Below, piece after piece: positions 17,607 through 27,412 of a DNA stretch of 64,000 nucleotides. Source of the DNA: Cytobacillus stercorigallinarum (lineage in GTDB: Bacteria; Bacillota; Bacilli; Bacillales; Cytobacillaceae); the NCBI RefSeq assembly GCF_014836495.1, contig NZ_JACSQT010000001.1, forward strand, positions 806,001-870,000, given 5' to 3'. The notes beneath the pieces are model-generated. The model ran no database searches. It saw only the letters and a list, made by a program, of their open reading frames with translations, and was not told where the DNA came from. Position numbers and translations under genes: made by a program. The stretch's first letter is position 1. The number at the start of each line of letters is the position of its first letter.

Positions 17607-17830
17607 TGCCTTTAAGCTAAAAGTAAAAGCAAATATATCTTCAGATCTGTTTATTTGATTCGTTTTCTCTATTGATTCAGCAGCTACTTAAAATGACCCT
17701 TTTCTCTTTTGTTATTGGTAGAATCACTCATAGTAAGGTTCATAGACTAAGCCTTTCTCTTCTTTCGCAATTTATCATATAAAGTGTTATGATAGACGTT
17801 GACATAAAGAAAGAGAATAGGGGAAAAGTA

Positions 17831-18688
17831 ATGAAGAAAGTACTTGTAGGAACAGTTACAGTTGCTCTTTTTCTAGGAGGCTGCAGTCAATTAGATCCTT
17901 ATTTAGAAAAAATACCTTTTCTATCTAATTCAGAACCAACTTCAGTAGATGAGCCTGTAGAAAATGAAGAGGACAATCAACAAGAAACAGAAAACAATTC
18001 AACTGAACAACCTCCCGAACAAGGTGAACAAAATGAAGAGGAACTAACATTAGCTTCTCAATTTTTTAATCAGATTGAAGATGTAGATGGAACTCCAACT
18101 ATAACAAACCCAACCAACTTAATGGTAATGGTGAATAAAGACTTTGCTTTACCGGCAAATTATGCTCCGAAAGATCTTGTACGTGCAGATGTTGAATATT
18201 CTTTTGGAGATCAAGATATTGAAAAAAGTTACCTTAGAAAAGAAGCCGCAGATGCATTAGAAGAATTATTCTCTGCAGCTAAAAAAGAAAATATAGCGTT
18301 ATTTGCTGTATCTGGGTATCGTTCATATGATCGACAGGAAGCAGTTTTCCAAGCAGAGGTAAATAGCGTAGGTGAGGAAAAAGCTTCGGAAGCAGTTGCT
18401 CTACCTGGAAGTAGTGAACACCAAACAGGATTAGCGATGGACATTTCAAGTCCTTCAGTTGATTACACGTTAACTCAAGATTACGAAGATACAAAAGAAG
18501 GTAAATGGCTAAAAGAGAATGCACATAAGTACGGCTTTATTTTACGTTATCCAAAAGGAAAAGAAGAAATAACGGGGTACAAATTTGAACCTTGGCATTT
18601 TCGCTATGTCGGAAAAGAAGCAGCAAAAGTCATTTTTGAGAAAGATTTAACATTAGAAGAATACTTTAATACGGTAAAAGAAATTTAA
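17831..18688 (+). CDS. yodJ: D-alanyl-D-alanine carboxypeptidase lipoprotein, VanY/YodJ family
   Basis: 285 aa. A lipoprotein signal with lipobox FLGGC (~residues 13-17) is followed by an acidic, Glu/Asn/Gln-rich linker and a C-terminal VanY peptidase domain (~110-285). Zinc residues are visible in SSEHQTGLAMDIS (His and Asp) and EPWHFRYVG (Glu, His). It trims the terminal D-Ala of peptidoglycan stems. ATG 17831 follows AGGGGAAAAGTA; the in-frame ATG at 17789 has no ribosome binding site. Its neighbours deoD and ctpA match the B. subtilis arrangement I recall. Confidence 0.88.
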   Translation: MKKVLVGTVTVALFLGGCSQLDPYLEKIPFLSNSEPTSVDEPVENEEDNQQETENNSTEQPPEQGEQNEEELTLASQFFNQIEDVDGTPTITNPTNLMVMVNKDFALPANYAPKDLVRADVEYSFGDQDIEKSYLRKEAADALEELFSAAKKENIALFAVSGYRSYDRQEAVFQAEVNSVGEEKASEAVALPGSSEHQTGLAMDISSPSVDYTLTQDYEDTKEGKWLKENAHKYGFILRYPKGKEEITGYKFEPWHFRYVGKEAAKVIFEKDLTLEEYFNTVKEI

Positions 18689-18909
18689 GTACGCTTCTTC
18701 ATAAAAATGTACCCAAAAGCGATCAATGGAACAATAGGGAATAGAAAAAAGTATTGTAAAAAATGATCAATACGAAATAAATAACAACTCATTGGCAGGA
18801 ACAAAATGAAACTTAATAATGCTTGAACATAAGAATGATTAAATATTCCTGAGATAAGAAAGATAATAGATAAAGCAAAACAGCACCATAGTAATATACC
18901 AGGAATCAT
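18685..18909 (-). CDS. Small membrane protein (74 aa)
   Basis: Three hydrophobic segments in 74 residues (about 3-20, 26-42, 48-66), ending in FMKKRT, so the C-terminus is likely cytoplasmic. AAAGGAG lies 9 bp before ATG 18909. It overlaps the yodJ 3' end by 4 bp on the opposite strand. Family not recognised. Confidence 0.6.
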   Translation of the reverse strand: MIPGILLWCCFALSIIFLISGIFNHSYVQALLSFILFLPMSCYLFRIDHFLQYFFLFPIVPLIAFGYIFMKKRT

Positions 18910-19201
18910 GCATTCATTCTCCTTTCATCATTTATGTAATGATTATGTGGGGTTTGGGAAAATTAGAAGTGAACAAATGAGATTCACTATATAGAAGAAG
19001 TCTTTCCTCATTTAATTGATACATAAAAGAAGCCTGAATTCTTGAGATGAAAGGAATACATAAGAAAATTCTTCCTCTTTTCCAAAGAAATGAGATATAA
19101 TTTGCAGTACAGTAATATAGTTATTGATACCGATAACGCCAATATAAAATCTTAAACTTGAGTAAGCATCACAGCTTACAGTGATGAAAGTGGTGAAAGG
19201 G

Positions 19202-20674
19202 TTGTCTAATGAAGTAAATAATGATGAAGAAAAACAGGAAATAAAGGATAAGCCTAAGCTAATAAAAATGAAATTATTCCCATTTATTATGCTTGTATTC
19301 ATCCTCGTTTTTGTTACAGCTGGAATCACAACATTAGCATTGTCTTTCGGTGACGAGAAGGCCGTTAATGTAGGAACGAATGAAAGAAGTGAATTTTCAA
19401 AGTTATATCAAGCTTATGATTCCTTGAACGAAAATTATTTCCAAGAAATTGATTCGGGTGAATTAATTAATGGGGCTATCAATGGGATGCTAGATTCACT
19501 AGATGATCCATATTCCGATTATATGAACGAAGATGAAGCGGCTAATTTTCACCAAAGCATCTCCTCTTCTTTTGAAGGGATTGGCGCAGAAATTACGGAA
19601 CAAGACGGACAAATTGTCATTGTCTCACCATTAAAAGGGTCTCCTGCAGAAGATGCTGGCTTACAACCAAATGATCAGATTGTATCTGTTGATGGCAAGA
19701 GCTTGCAAGGAATGAGTTCTTCAGAAGCAGTCCTTTTAATAAGAGGTGAAAAAGGATCAAAAGTAGAACTGGAAATTGGTCGTGGTGGCAACAGTGAACC
19801 GATGAATGTAACAATTACGAGAGATACAATCCCTCTTGAAACGGTATATGGAGAAATGTTAGAAGATGATATTGCCAAAGTCCAGGTCACTTCCTTTTCT
19901 GAAAATACAGCGCAAGAACTTGTGGATGTGTTAAATGATTTAGAGGAAAAAGGTATGAAAGGGCTTGTTTTAGATTTAAGACAAAACCCTGGCGGATTAT
20001 TAGATCAAGCAATTGAAATTTCTAGTTTGTTTGTACCAGAGGGTGAAATCTTATTCCAAATTGAAGATCGCAATGGGAATAGAGAGGCTGTGCAGGCACC
20101 TAATGGAAAGCAAATGGAGACGCCTCTAGTCGTGGTGATTGATGAAGGTAGTGCTAGTGCTTCAGAGATATTAGCAGCTGCCGTTCATGAATCGGCTGAT
20201 GTAAGTTTAATCGGTAAAAAGTCATTTGGTAAAGGAACTGTACAACGTGCTCAAGATTTTACTGATGGCTCAAATATGAAATTTACAACAGAAAAATGGC
20301 TGACGCCAGATGCAAACTGGATTCATGAAAAGGGTATTGAGCCAGATTATGAAGTGTCATTGCCTGAATATGCTTCCTTACCTTATATTAATCCTGAGAA
20401 ACCATTAAAAATATCGGAATCATCCAGTCAAATTAAGTCAGCACAAGCGATGTTAGTAGCACTGGAATATGATCTTGATAAAGATGATGGATTCTTTGAT
20501 GAAGAAACAGAAGCTGCAGTGAAAGCTTTCCAAAAGGATCATGAGTTGGAAGAAACAGGTGTTATTGAAGGTGAAACAACCGTGAAACTTATGGAAGCTT
20601 TACGTGAAAAACTACTAGAGAACGATACTCAAATCAAGAAAGCAGTAGAAGTTTTAAAAGAAGAAATGAAATAA
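19202..20674 (+). CDS. ctpA: Carboxyl-terminal processing protease, S41 family
   Basis: ~490 aa. One N-terminal membrane segment (~residues 25-48), a PDZ domain (~95-185, GSPAEDAGLQPNDQIVSVDG), then an S41 domain with the Ser in DEGSASASEILAAA and the Lys in GKKSFGKGTVQ. A C-terminal peptidoglycan-binding domain (~400-465) follows. It cleaves exported proteins outside the membrane. The start is uncertain: TTG 19202 has AAAGTGGTGA properly placed, while GTG 19181 and ATG 19184 lack a site. Confidence 0.9.
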   Translation: MSNEVNNDEEKQEIKDKPKLIKMKLFPFIMLVFILVFVTAGITTLALSFGDEKAVNVGTNERSEFSKLYQAYDSLNENYFQEIDSGELINGAINGMLDSLDDPYSDYMNEDEAANFHQSISSSFEGIGAEITEQDGQIVIVSPLKGSPAEDAGLQPNDQIVSVDGKSLQGMSSSEAVLLIRGEKGSKVELEIGRGGNSEPMNVTITRDTIPLETVYGEMLEDDIAKVQVTSFSENTAQELVDVLNDLEEKGMKGLVLDLRQNPGGLLDQAIEISSLFVPEGEILFQIEDRNGNREAVQAPNGKQMETPLVVVIDEGSASASEILAAAVHESADVSLIGKKSFGKGTVQRAQDFTDGSNMKFTTEKWLTPDANWIHEKGIEPDYEVSLPEYASLPYINPEKPLKISESSSQIKSAQAMLVALEYDLDKDDGFFDEETEAAVKAFQKDHELEETGVIEGETTVKLMEALREKLLENDTQIKKAVEVLKEEMK

Positions 20675-20699
20675 TAACGAAGAACGTCTAATATCGTTT

Positions 20700-20748
20700 A
20701 AGCGGTCTTAGCCCTATGTTTTATAGGGGTAAGGCCGCTTCTTTTTTT
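20700..20748 (+). terminator. Terminator after ctpA
   Basis: AAGCGGTCTTAGCCCTA pairs with TAGGGGTAAGGCCGCTT, followed by CTTTTTTT. Confidence 0.85.
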
Positions 20749-21033
20749 AATTATCAAAATTGAACAGACGATATGATGGATGTTGGCTGTGACATTTAAA
20801 ATTCATGCTGAGAGAAAGCAAAAAGAGTTTACGTGTCATTCAGAAGCTAAAACAGGAATGAAAGCCGAGCAAAATCACAGCACTCAGGAAAAAACCAAAC
20901 GTAAGCAGAGCCGATGAAATGTAATAAAATTCAAGAATATTTATTTCGAATGACGAATTTATTTGAAAAAGACGGATGTTTTTTTAACGGTTTTGTGGTA
21001 AATTAGCAATATTCTAAAATTGTATTGAATATG
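20749..21033. other. Intergenic DNA, no gene seen
   Basis: About 285 bp between the ctpA terminator and the Bcr/CflA ribosome binding site. No ORF with a ribosome binding site and no structured element recognised. Confidence 0.45.
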
Positions 21034-21049
21034 GAAAGAAGGATGTGTG

Positions 21050-22285
21050 ATGCACGAAACAAGTGAATTAATGAACCATAAGGAGGAGAGTAGAAGTAAG
21101 CGTCTTATGCTGGCAGTTATTCTAGGGTTATTATCTGCTTTTGGACCATTATCCTTAGATATGTATCTTCCGGCATTACCTAATCTAGCAGATGACCTGC
21201 ATACAAGTGCATCATATGCACAATTAAGCTTAACGGCCTGTATGGTTGGTTTAGCTTTAGGACAAATTTTTGCTGGGCCAGTTAGTGATATGGTTGGTCG
21301 TAAGCGACCGTTAATAATTGGACTTATTTTATATTGTCTCATTTCAGTTGCCTGCGTGGTTTCCCCAAACGTTGAGTTGTTCATCATATTGAGGTTTATT
21401 CAAGGGTTAGCGGGGGCTGTAGGAATTGTTATATCAAGAGCCGTTGTACGAGATTTATACAGTGGTACACAATTAACTAAATTTTTTGCCACACTTAGTC
21501 TAATAAATGGGGCAGCACCTATTTTAGCACCCGTTTTTGGTGGGCAGTTATTAGCGATTACCTCTTGGCGAGGGGTATTTTTGGTTTTAACATTCATCGG
21601 ATTTCTTAGCCTATTATTGGTTATGTTTTCGTTAAAAGAAAGCTTGCCTGCAGATAAAAGGTTAAATGGAGGCGTTTTTGCTTCCTTTAGCCGTTTCGGC
21701 AAAATCATAAAAGATCGCAAATTTATGGGATACGCTTTATCTCAAGGTTTTGTTGGTGCGGCTATGTTTGCTTATATATCTGGGTCCCCCTTTGTATTGC
21801 AAAACATTTATGGTCTTTCTCCGCAATTGTTTAGTGTGTGTTTTGCAATAAATGGAATTGGTATTATATTAGGCAGCCAATTAACGGGAAAACTTTCAGA
21901 GCGAATACATGAGGGAACTTTATTAGTAGGTGGATTGTCGATTGCATTAGTTGGAGGGGTTACATTACTTCTAAGTGAAATTTTCCATTTAGGTATTTGG
22001 GGTGTTCTTATTCCATTATTTTTAGTTGTTTCTGCTGTTGGGGTAGTTAATACTTCAACTTTTTCCTTGGCAATGGCTTCACAAGGTGAAAATGCTGGTA
22101 GTGCGTCAGCCTTAATTGGTTTAATGACGTTCTTGCTTGGTGGTATGGCTGCTCCGTTAGTTGGGATAGCGGGTGAATCATCTTCATGGCCGATGGCACT
22201 TATTATTGCTATTGCAGAAATCTTAGCTCTAGTATCTTATTTGTTTTTAGTTAAAGGATGGATTGTAAAAGAATCGAAAGGATAA
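21050..22285 (+). CDS. Bcr/CflA-family MFS drug efflux transporter
   Basis: 411 aa, 12 membrane segments. Signatures: GPLSLDMYLPALPNLADDL (Bcr/CflA motif), GQIFAGPVSDMVGRKRPLI (MFS motif A) and RFIQGLAGAVGIVISRAVVRDLY (motif C-like). It likely exports drugs or small metabolites by proton antiport. ATG 21050 follows AAGAAGG with 7-bp spacing; the in-frame GTG at 21047 is too close. The next MFS gene begins 5 bp later, so the two are probably co-transcribed. Confidence 0.88.
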   Translation: MHETSELMNHKEESRSKRLMLAVILGLLSAFGPLSLDMYLPALPNLADDLHTSASYAQLSLTACMVGLALGQIFAGPVSDMVGRKRPLIIGLILYCLISVACVVSPNVELFIILRFIQGLAGAVGIVISRAVVRDLYSGTQLTKFFATLSLINGAAPILAPVFGGQLLAITSWRGVFLVLTFIGFLSLLLVMFSLKESLPADKRLNGGVFASFSRFGKIIKDRKFMGYALSQGFVGAAMFAYISGSPFVLQNIYGLSPQLFSVCFAINGIGIILGSQLTGKLSERIHEGTLLVGGLSIALVGGVTLLLSEIFHLGIWGVLIPLFLVVSAVGVVNTSTFSLAMASQGENAGSASALIGLMTFLLGGMAAPLVGIAGESSSWPMALIIAIAEILALVSYLFLVKGWIVKESKG

Positions 22286-22290
22286 ACACC

Positions 22291-23499
22291 ATGATTAAAC
22301 GATTGCAAGATTATATTAACCAGTTTCATCGCACGATATGGATTTTACTAGTTGGTACCATCCTATCTCGTGGGGCGGCATTTATGACGTTGCCCTTTTT
22401 ATCTATATATTTAGTGAATCAGGACTATCCTTCGTTTTTAATTGGCCTCATTATCGGAATGGGTCCGTTAATGTCGACAATAGGAGGTTTTATAGGAGGC
22501 CATTTATCTGACCAATTTGGAAGGAAGCCAATTATGCTTGTTGCATTAGTAGGGACAGCAGCAGCTTATTTTGGTTTTGCTTTGTCCTCCTCAGCTCTTG
22601 CTTTTTTGCTACTCAATGCTTTACTTGGTTTGTGTAATTCCTTTTTTGAACCAACGGCACAAGCATTGATGGCTGATTTAACAAAAAAGGAACTAAGAAT
22701 GAAGGTATTTTCCTTAAGATATGTCGCAATTAATATTGGTGCGGCTGTTGGCCCATTAATCGGTGCTTTATTAGCATTAACAAACGCTTCTCTCACCTTT
22801 TATATTACTGGTGGTATTTATTTAGCATATATGTTCATTTTAGTGTTTACGATACAGCCTGTTCCTCGTTTAGAGAAAAAAGAAAATGTTACCTTACCTG
22901 TTGCCTTTCACATTGTACGGAGGGATAGGTCGCTATTGTATTATATTCTAGGTGGAATATTACTCGCGATTGGCTATTCGCAAATGGATTCTAACTTACC
23001 ACAACACTTTGACAACCGCTTAGAGAATGGGGTCGTCATTTATTCATTTCTTTTATCCATTAATGCTATCCTTGTGATTATATTACAATTACCTTTTGCC
23101 AAACTGATGGAAAAAGTTCGCCCTTTAAAGTCTATGATTATTGGTTCAGCTCTTGTAGCTGTCGGTTTGTTCTTTTTTGCTATATCCACTCATTGGATAA
23201 TGGCAGTTATCGGTGTAATCTTATTTACCTTAGGAGAAATATTATCGTTCCCAGCAAGTAGTATCTTGATTGATCAGTTGGCTTCTGAGGAATTACGTGG
23301 CACGTATTTTGGTGCTGCTCAGTTTAGGAATACAGGTAGTTTTATTGGTCCAATAATTGGCGGTTATTTGATTGGTATTAGTGGGGGGACAATTGCTTTC
23401 TTTGTGATAGCCGTCATTTGTTTAAGTAGTATCATTTTCTTCTCAGCAGGAATGAAAAAAGAAGAAATAGTGACAGTAGAAAAAAATCAAGTTGATTAG
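22291..23499 (+). CDS. MFS transporter (MdtG/YttB-like)
   Basis: 402 aa, 12 segments. MFS motif A appears as GGHLSDQFGRKPIML (~residues 68-82), with further glycine-rich helices such as NIGAAVGPLIGALLAL. Substrate not readable. ATG 22291 has GAAAGGAT at 22281-22288, overlapping the upstream stop; an in-frame ATG at 22258 would overlap the previous gene without a ribosome binding site. Followed by a terminator. Confidence 0.85.
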   Translation: MIKRLQDYINQFHRTIWILLVGTILSRGAAFMTLPFLSIYLVNQDYPSFLIGLIIGMGPLMSTIGGFIGGHLSDQFGRKPIMLVALVGTAAAYFGFALSSSALAFLLLNALLGLCNSFFEPTAQALMADLTKKELRMKVFSLRYVAINIGAAVGPLIGALLALTNASLTFYITGGIYLAYMFILVFTIQPVPRLEKKENVTLPVAFHIVRRDRSLLYYILGGILLAIGYSQMDSNLPQHFDNRLENGVVIYSFLLSINAILVIILQLPFAKLMEKVRPLKSMIIGSALVAVGLFFFAISTHWIMAVIGVILFTLGEILSFPASSILIDQLASEELRGTYFGAAQFRNTGSFIGPIIGGYLIGISGGTIAFFVIAVICLSSIIFFSAGMKKEEIVTVEKNQVD

Positions 23500-23505
23500 A
23501 CGCCG

Positions 23506-23550
23506 AACAAACTAACAACACACTGTATGTAGGTTGTTGGTTTGTTTTTA
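23506..23550 (+). terminator. Terminator after the MFS pair
   Basis: AACAAACTAACAAC pairs with GTTGTTGGTTTGTT, followed by TTT. Confidence 0.8.
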
Positions 23551-23675
23551 TATATGAAAACCCCACTACTCTAGGAAAGCAATCACGTAAATAACTTTTT
23601 CCCCTCATTTAAAGTATAAAGATGTTCATCTATCCCTACACTGAATGAATAAAGGAAAAATAAGGAGGATGCACC

Positions 23676-24575
23676 ATGAGAAAATCTTTCATTATTTTAT
23701 TAGCTTTGCTATTAGCAGCTTGTTCATCTGGCATATCTGAAAAAGATCATCGTCAAAAAGAGAAGGGAACAACATGGAATAATTCAGAAGCAAAAACATT
23801 CTTACTTGTTGGTGTTGATTCTAGAGGAGAAGCAGATTCAAGATCTGATACAATTATGTTAGCTCGGTATGAACCAAAGGAAGAAAGAGTTAAACTTGTC
23901 TCAATCATGCGCGATAGTTATGTAGAGATCCCGAATTATGAAAAAGGATACCATAAATTGAACCATGCCTATTTTTTAGGGGGAACCGAATTACTTTCGC
24001 AAACAATCGAAGAAAATTTTCAAATAAAGGTTGATCATTCGGTTGTCATTGACTTTGAAGGATTTGCAAATATTCTAAATGCTGTTGCGCCAGATGGGCT
24101 TGAAGTGGATGTTCCCGCAGCAATGATTGAAGATATGAATATGAATATTGAGCCAGGGAAAAACTTTTTAAATGGTGAGCAGCTTTTAGATTATGTTCGG
24201 TTTCGTCATGATGATGAATACGATTATGGAAGAGTAAAGCGACAACAGGAAGTGCTTGCCTTATTAAAGGAAGAACTTAAAAATCATATGACATCTATTG
24301 AAGGAATCGCCAAATCACCAGAAATGATGAAAATGATGATGGCAAATGTTGATACCGATTTACATATTGATCAAATGTTTGCGATGGCTACCTCTGTATT
24401 ATTGAATCCAATAACAGATATAGAAACAATGCGGATACCGGTAGACGATTCATTTGTGGATAAAAATTCTCCGCATGCTGGCGCTGTGTTAGATATGGAT
24501 TATGAAGAAAATATCTCTGCCCTCAAGCAGTTTTTCGAAGGGAAGAATGTCACGGAGGTCAATGGGCAACCGTAA
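23676..24575 (+). CDS. LytR-CpsA-Psr (LCP) family lipoprotein
   Basis: 299 aa. The LCP core is at ~45-220: FLLVGVDSRGEADSRSDTIML, KLVSIMRDSYVEIP, KLNHAYFLGG, and the conserved RFRHDDEYDYGRVKRQQ with the arginines that hold the polyprenyl diphosphate. LCP enzymes ligate glycopolymers such as teichoic acids to peptidoglycan. Most are anchored by a transmembrane helix; this one starts with a lipobox (LLLAAC), so it should be lipid-linked. AAGGAGGATGCACC precedes the ATG. Confidence 0.88.
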   Translation: MRKSFIILLALLLAACSSGISEKDHRQKEKGTTWNNSEAKTFLLVGVDSRGEADSRSDTIMLARYEPKEERVKLVSIMRDSYVEIPNYEKGYHKLNHAYFLGGTELLSQTIEENFQIKVDHSVVIDFEGFANILNAVAPDGLEVDVPAAMIEDMNMNIEPGKNFLNGEQLLDYVRFRHDDEYDYGRVKRQQEVLALLKEELKNHMTSIEGIAKSPEMMKMMMANVDTDLHIDQMFAMATSVLLNPITDIETMRIPVDDSFVDKNSPHAGAVLDMDYEENISALKQFFEGKNVTEVNGQP

Positions 24576-24633
24576 TATTTGTGCCAATCTCTTATATCCT
24601 TTACAATGGTTCAATGAAAGAGGTGTGGTTTCC

Positions 24634-24996
24634 ATGAGGCAGATTGTTCAAATGAATGATAATATAAAGAAGGAGGTCGTTCATGTCGAACAAACTTGTG
24701 AAATGTTAATCGCTGAAATGCTAAGACATTACGAACGACATGAACACTTGGTGATTGAATTTATTCGCTGTAAAAAAGGAAAAGTAGCAAAACTTGATCA
24801 ATGTTTAGAAAGTGACTACCAATCTTTTATTGAAGTGGGATTAGAAGAAGAGGATGAATATTTCCCACATGGATATATTCCAGTATGGAAATGTAAGCAA
24901 GAAGAGTTTCAAAAAATAGGGTATATAACCGATGATACGTATGAAATAATGAAAAACAAACTCAGTAATATGATTGAAGAGACGATTGCAGAATAG
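24634..24996 (+). CDS. Conserved hypothetical protein (120 aa)
   Basis: Soluble acidic protein with helical periodicity at the N-terminus (MRQIVQMNDNIKKEVVHVEQ) and a central EEDEYFPHGYIPVWKCKQEEF stretch. No family recognised. ATG 24634 follows AAAGAGGTG; the frame opens earlier, inside the LCP gene, without a site. It ends 21 bp before the CobW-type gene, suggesting co-transcription and perhaps a role in metal handling, but this is position only. Confidence 0.6.
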   Translation: MRQIVQMNDNIKKEVVHVEQTCEMLIAEMLRHYERHEHLVIEFIRCKKGKVAKLDQCLESDYQSFIEVGLEEEDEYFPHGYIPVWKCKQEEFQKIGYITDDTYEIMKNKLSNMIEETIAE

Positions 24997-25017
24997 ATTT
25001 TAAGGGGAAAAATAAAC

Positions 25018-25953
25018 ATGAGCACAGAGATCTATATATTAGCTGGATTTTTAGGGAGTGGAAAGACCACACTTTTAAAGCAGTTGCTACAGGATGAAAA
25101 AGAGAACGGCAGAAAAGTGGCTGTATTAATGAATGAATTAGGAAAAGTGTCAATAGATTCAGATGCAATAGATGATGACATTCCGTTAAAAGAATTATTG
25201 GATGGCTGCATTTGTTGTACCATTCAGGACAAGTTAGAAGGTCAGTTACAAGGTTTATTAACGCTTGAAAAACCAGATGTTATCTATATAGAAGCGACAG
25301 GAGCAGCACATCCAGTGGAAGTGTTAGATGCTGTGCTCTCACCACTTTTTGCTAACTCCATTGTCCCTAAAGGTATTATCTCCATCCTTGATAGTGCAAG
25401 ATGGCGAAACAGAAAAGAATTGACACCACAAGTGCTACAGCTATTAATTGAGCAAATTAGACATGCAGATTGTCTGCTCGTTAATAAAATTGACTTGTTA
25501 ACAGAAGATGAACAAGCAAAAGTCATCCAAGAAGTTCAAAGTATTAATTCCACAGCGTTTACATTGTTGACAAAAAACGCAAAAGTACCAATAAAACGAA
25601 TCAGAGAATTGTCCTTACTGCCGAAAGAAAAGCAATCAAGCAGTAGGATTGGAACAGATTTACATTTAAGTACGTTTGTTTATCAATTTAAAGGAGCTGT
25701 AGATCGATCTGCTTTTGAAGGTTTTTTGCGAGAATTACCCGACACACTTTACCGTATGAAGGGATATATTAAGTTTTCATCTTTAGCCTATCCACAGCTT
25801 TTCCAATTTTCTTACGGGATGCCTGTCTATTTTCAAGAAGAAATGAATATTCCTTTAAACATGGTCTTCATCGGAGAAAATATGGATTGGGATAAAATCG
25901 AAAGCGCACTACAATCTCTAGAAAAGCCAAAAGAAAATATCGATTCAAACTGA
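25018..25953 (+). CDS. CobW/COG0523 GTP-binding metallochaperone
   Basis: 311 aa. G1 loop GFLGSGKTTLL (~9-19), the CxCC metal motif in DGCICCT (~62-68), a DxxG-like EATGAAHP, and NKID (G4). The C-terminal domain (~215-300) is short. COG0523 GTPases deliver zinc or other metals to client enzymes. I see no Zur box next to it, so the metal is not assigned. Its stop codon lies inside the terminator hairpin that follows. Confidence 0.85.
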   Translation: MSTEIYILAGFLGSGKTTLLKQLLQDEKENGRKVAVLMNELGKVSIDSDAIDDDIPLKELLDGCICCTIQDKLEGQLQGLLTLEKPDVIYIEATGAAHPVEVLDAVLSPLFANSIVPKGIISILDSARWRNRKELTPQVLQLLIEQIRHADCLLVNKIDLLTEDEQAKVIQEVQSINSTAFTLLTKNAKVPIKRIRELSLLPKEKQSSSRIGTDLHLSTFVYQFKGAVDRSAFEGFLRELPDTLYRMKGYIKFSSLAYPQLFQFSYGMPVYFQEEMNIPLNMVFIGENMDWDKIESALQSLEKPKENIDSN

Positions 25954-25982
25954 GTAGGATGATGTCTTACTCAGTTTTTTTA
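25947..25982 (+). terminator. Terminator overlapping the CobW-type stop
   Basis: AAACTGAGTA, 11-nt loop, TACTCAGTTT, then TTTT. Confidence 0.85.
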
Positions 25983-26155
25983 TGAAGAAATTATCTACGC
26001 CTGTTGTTGTTAACTTAATCAAAAGACGTAATTCGATGCTGATTTTCTTACTTGGTTTAATCATTGGAGGAATCCACCCAAAAGTTACTATACATATAAC
26101 TGCTCATGTTTAGGCAAACTTTACGATGAAACCTAATAAAGAAGAGTGATAAAAG

Positions 26156-26974
26156 ATGAAAAAATTGTGTATTGTCTCCCTGTTTGTCATGCTTTATTTA
26201 GTGTCCCCTGCAAAGATGTATAGTATGGTGGATGATGAAATTGGATTACCGATCCAGATGTTGCCTTGGAAAGAAGCGAAAGAACATTTACCGAAGTTTA
26301 AGAAGTTTACTGTGCTAGATGTCGATACTGGTAAGCGATTTGATGTCCAACGAAGAGCTGGGAGTGAACATGCAGATGTTCAACCATTAACGAAAGCTGA
26401 TACAAAGATAATGAAGGAAATTTATAATGGAAAATGGAGTTGGAAGCGAAGAGCGATTATCGTTATTAGTGATGGAGAGTGGATTGCTGCTTCGATGCAC
26501 GGGATGCCACACGGGGCAGGTGCTTTATCAAATAATTTTCCAGGTCATTTTTGTATACATTTTTTCGGCAGTACGACACATCGCACCAATTCAATGGATT
26601 TGTCTCATAAATTGATGATTCTCAAAGCTGCTGGTAAACTTGATGAGTATATGGCTATATCGGAGCCGGAAAGAGTATCAGCTGCCTTTATAGCAGGCTT
26701 GAAACAACAAGATGCGTATCTTCTGTCGCTTGTCACTTTAAACAAGATAGATGACAAGACAATCCGTTCGATTGAAAATGTAAAGTTAGCTTCAATTGGT
26801 CAACTAGACGAAGGAAATACTGCATTAGTCGTTAATCTACCGATTCAAGTCGATTGGTATATAAAGAATAAAGGGAAGAAGAGCTATCGTGGTTCCATTC
26901 GTTTAGTTAGATTTTCCCCACTGGATCCATGGCAAGTCGATGCTAATCATTTCTTACAAAAAAATCGCTTGTGA
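26156..26974 (+). CDS. Conserved exported protein of unknown function
   Basis: 272 aa with an N-terminal signal peptide (hydrophobic ~4-20). The most conserved-looking parts are FDVQRRAGSEHADVQPLTKAD, IYNGKWSWKRRAI, ASMHGMPHGAG and GHFCIHFFGSTTH. The many His and Asp residues suggest a metal or catalytic site outside the membrane. I recall close relatives in other Bacillus genomes but no assigned function. It stands alone between two terminators. Confidence 0.65.
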   Translation: MKKLCIVSLFVMLYLVSPAKMYSMVDDEIGLPIQMLPWKEAKEHLPKFKKFTVLDVDTGKRFDVQRRAGSEHADVQPLTKADTKIMKEIYNGKWSWKRRAIIVISDGEWIAASMHGMPHGAGALSNNFPGHFCIHFFGSTTHRTNSMDLSHKLMILKAAGKLDEYMAISEPERVSAAFIAGLKQQDAYLLSLVTLNKIDDKTIRSIENVKLASIGQLDEGNTALVVNLPIQVDWYIKNKGKKSYRGSIRLVRFSPLDPWQVDANHFLQKNRL

Positions 26975-27006
26975 ATTTAAATGAAATAGTAAACGATATA
27001 ATAAAA

Positions 27007-27047
27007 AAGAAGGCATTCTTAATCGTATCGATTTTGAACGCCTTCTT
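27007..27047. terminator. Bidirectional terminator
   Basis: AAGAAGGC and GCCTTCTT flank a 25-nt loop, between convergent genes, with A-rich and T-rich sides. Confidence 0.7.
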
Positions 27048-27067
27048 CAATTCCTGCACCCTAATTT

Positions 27068-27310
27068 TTATTGGTTTTCTCCAAACTTAATAAACGTTTT
27101 TTCGTCTTCTATTAGGCCACATGCACCGCATTGAATCCTTACTGTTGGACCATTATATTTTAAATGGAAAGCAGTTAAATTTTCAGCTGCATATTCTTCA
27201 AGTACAGAGCCTGATTGTGGGTCAAGCTTAACTGAACGCGGGTGTTGTTCGATAATGTTAAAGCGTGACCGATTTGTTTTACATGATGGACAGCAATATG
27301 GTGTAGTCAT
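27068..27310 (-). CDS. Small zinc-ribbon protein (80 aa)
   Basis: CCPSC near the N-terminus (CxxC) and CGAC at ~61-64 form a four-cysteine zinc ribbon. The middle is polar, and the C-terminus reads [17 protein letters not shown] nucleic-acid-binding or scaffold role is possible but unproven. GGAAGGGGC precedes ATG 27310. Confidence 0.65.
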   Translation of the reverse strand: MTTPYCCPSCKTNRSRFNIIEQHPRSVKLDPQSGSVLEEYAAENLTAFHLKYNGPTVRIQCGACGLIEDEKTFIKFGENQ

Positions 27311-27412
27311 TGACTAGCCCCTTCCTATAGATGAATTACTTTTATTTTTAACCTTTAATTGAAATTTATGTATGAATCAAGTAGATTCAAATAAGAGAGG
27401 AGTGGATGAAAT

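Noticed and set aside
24683..24709. Short frame with a very strong ribosome site (AAGAAGGAGGTCGTTC then ATG)
   Set aside because: It stops after eight codons and lies within a plausible longer gene; the site is coincidental coding sequence.
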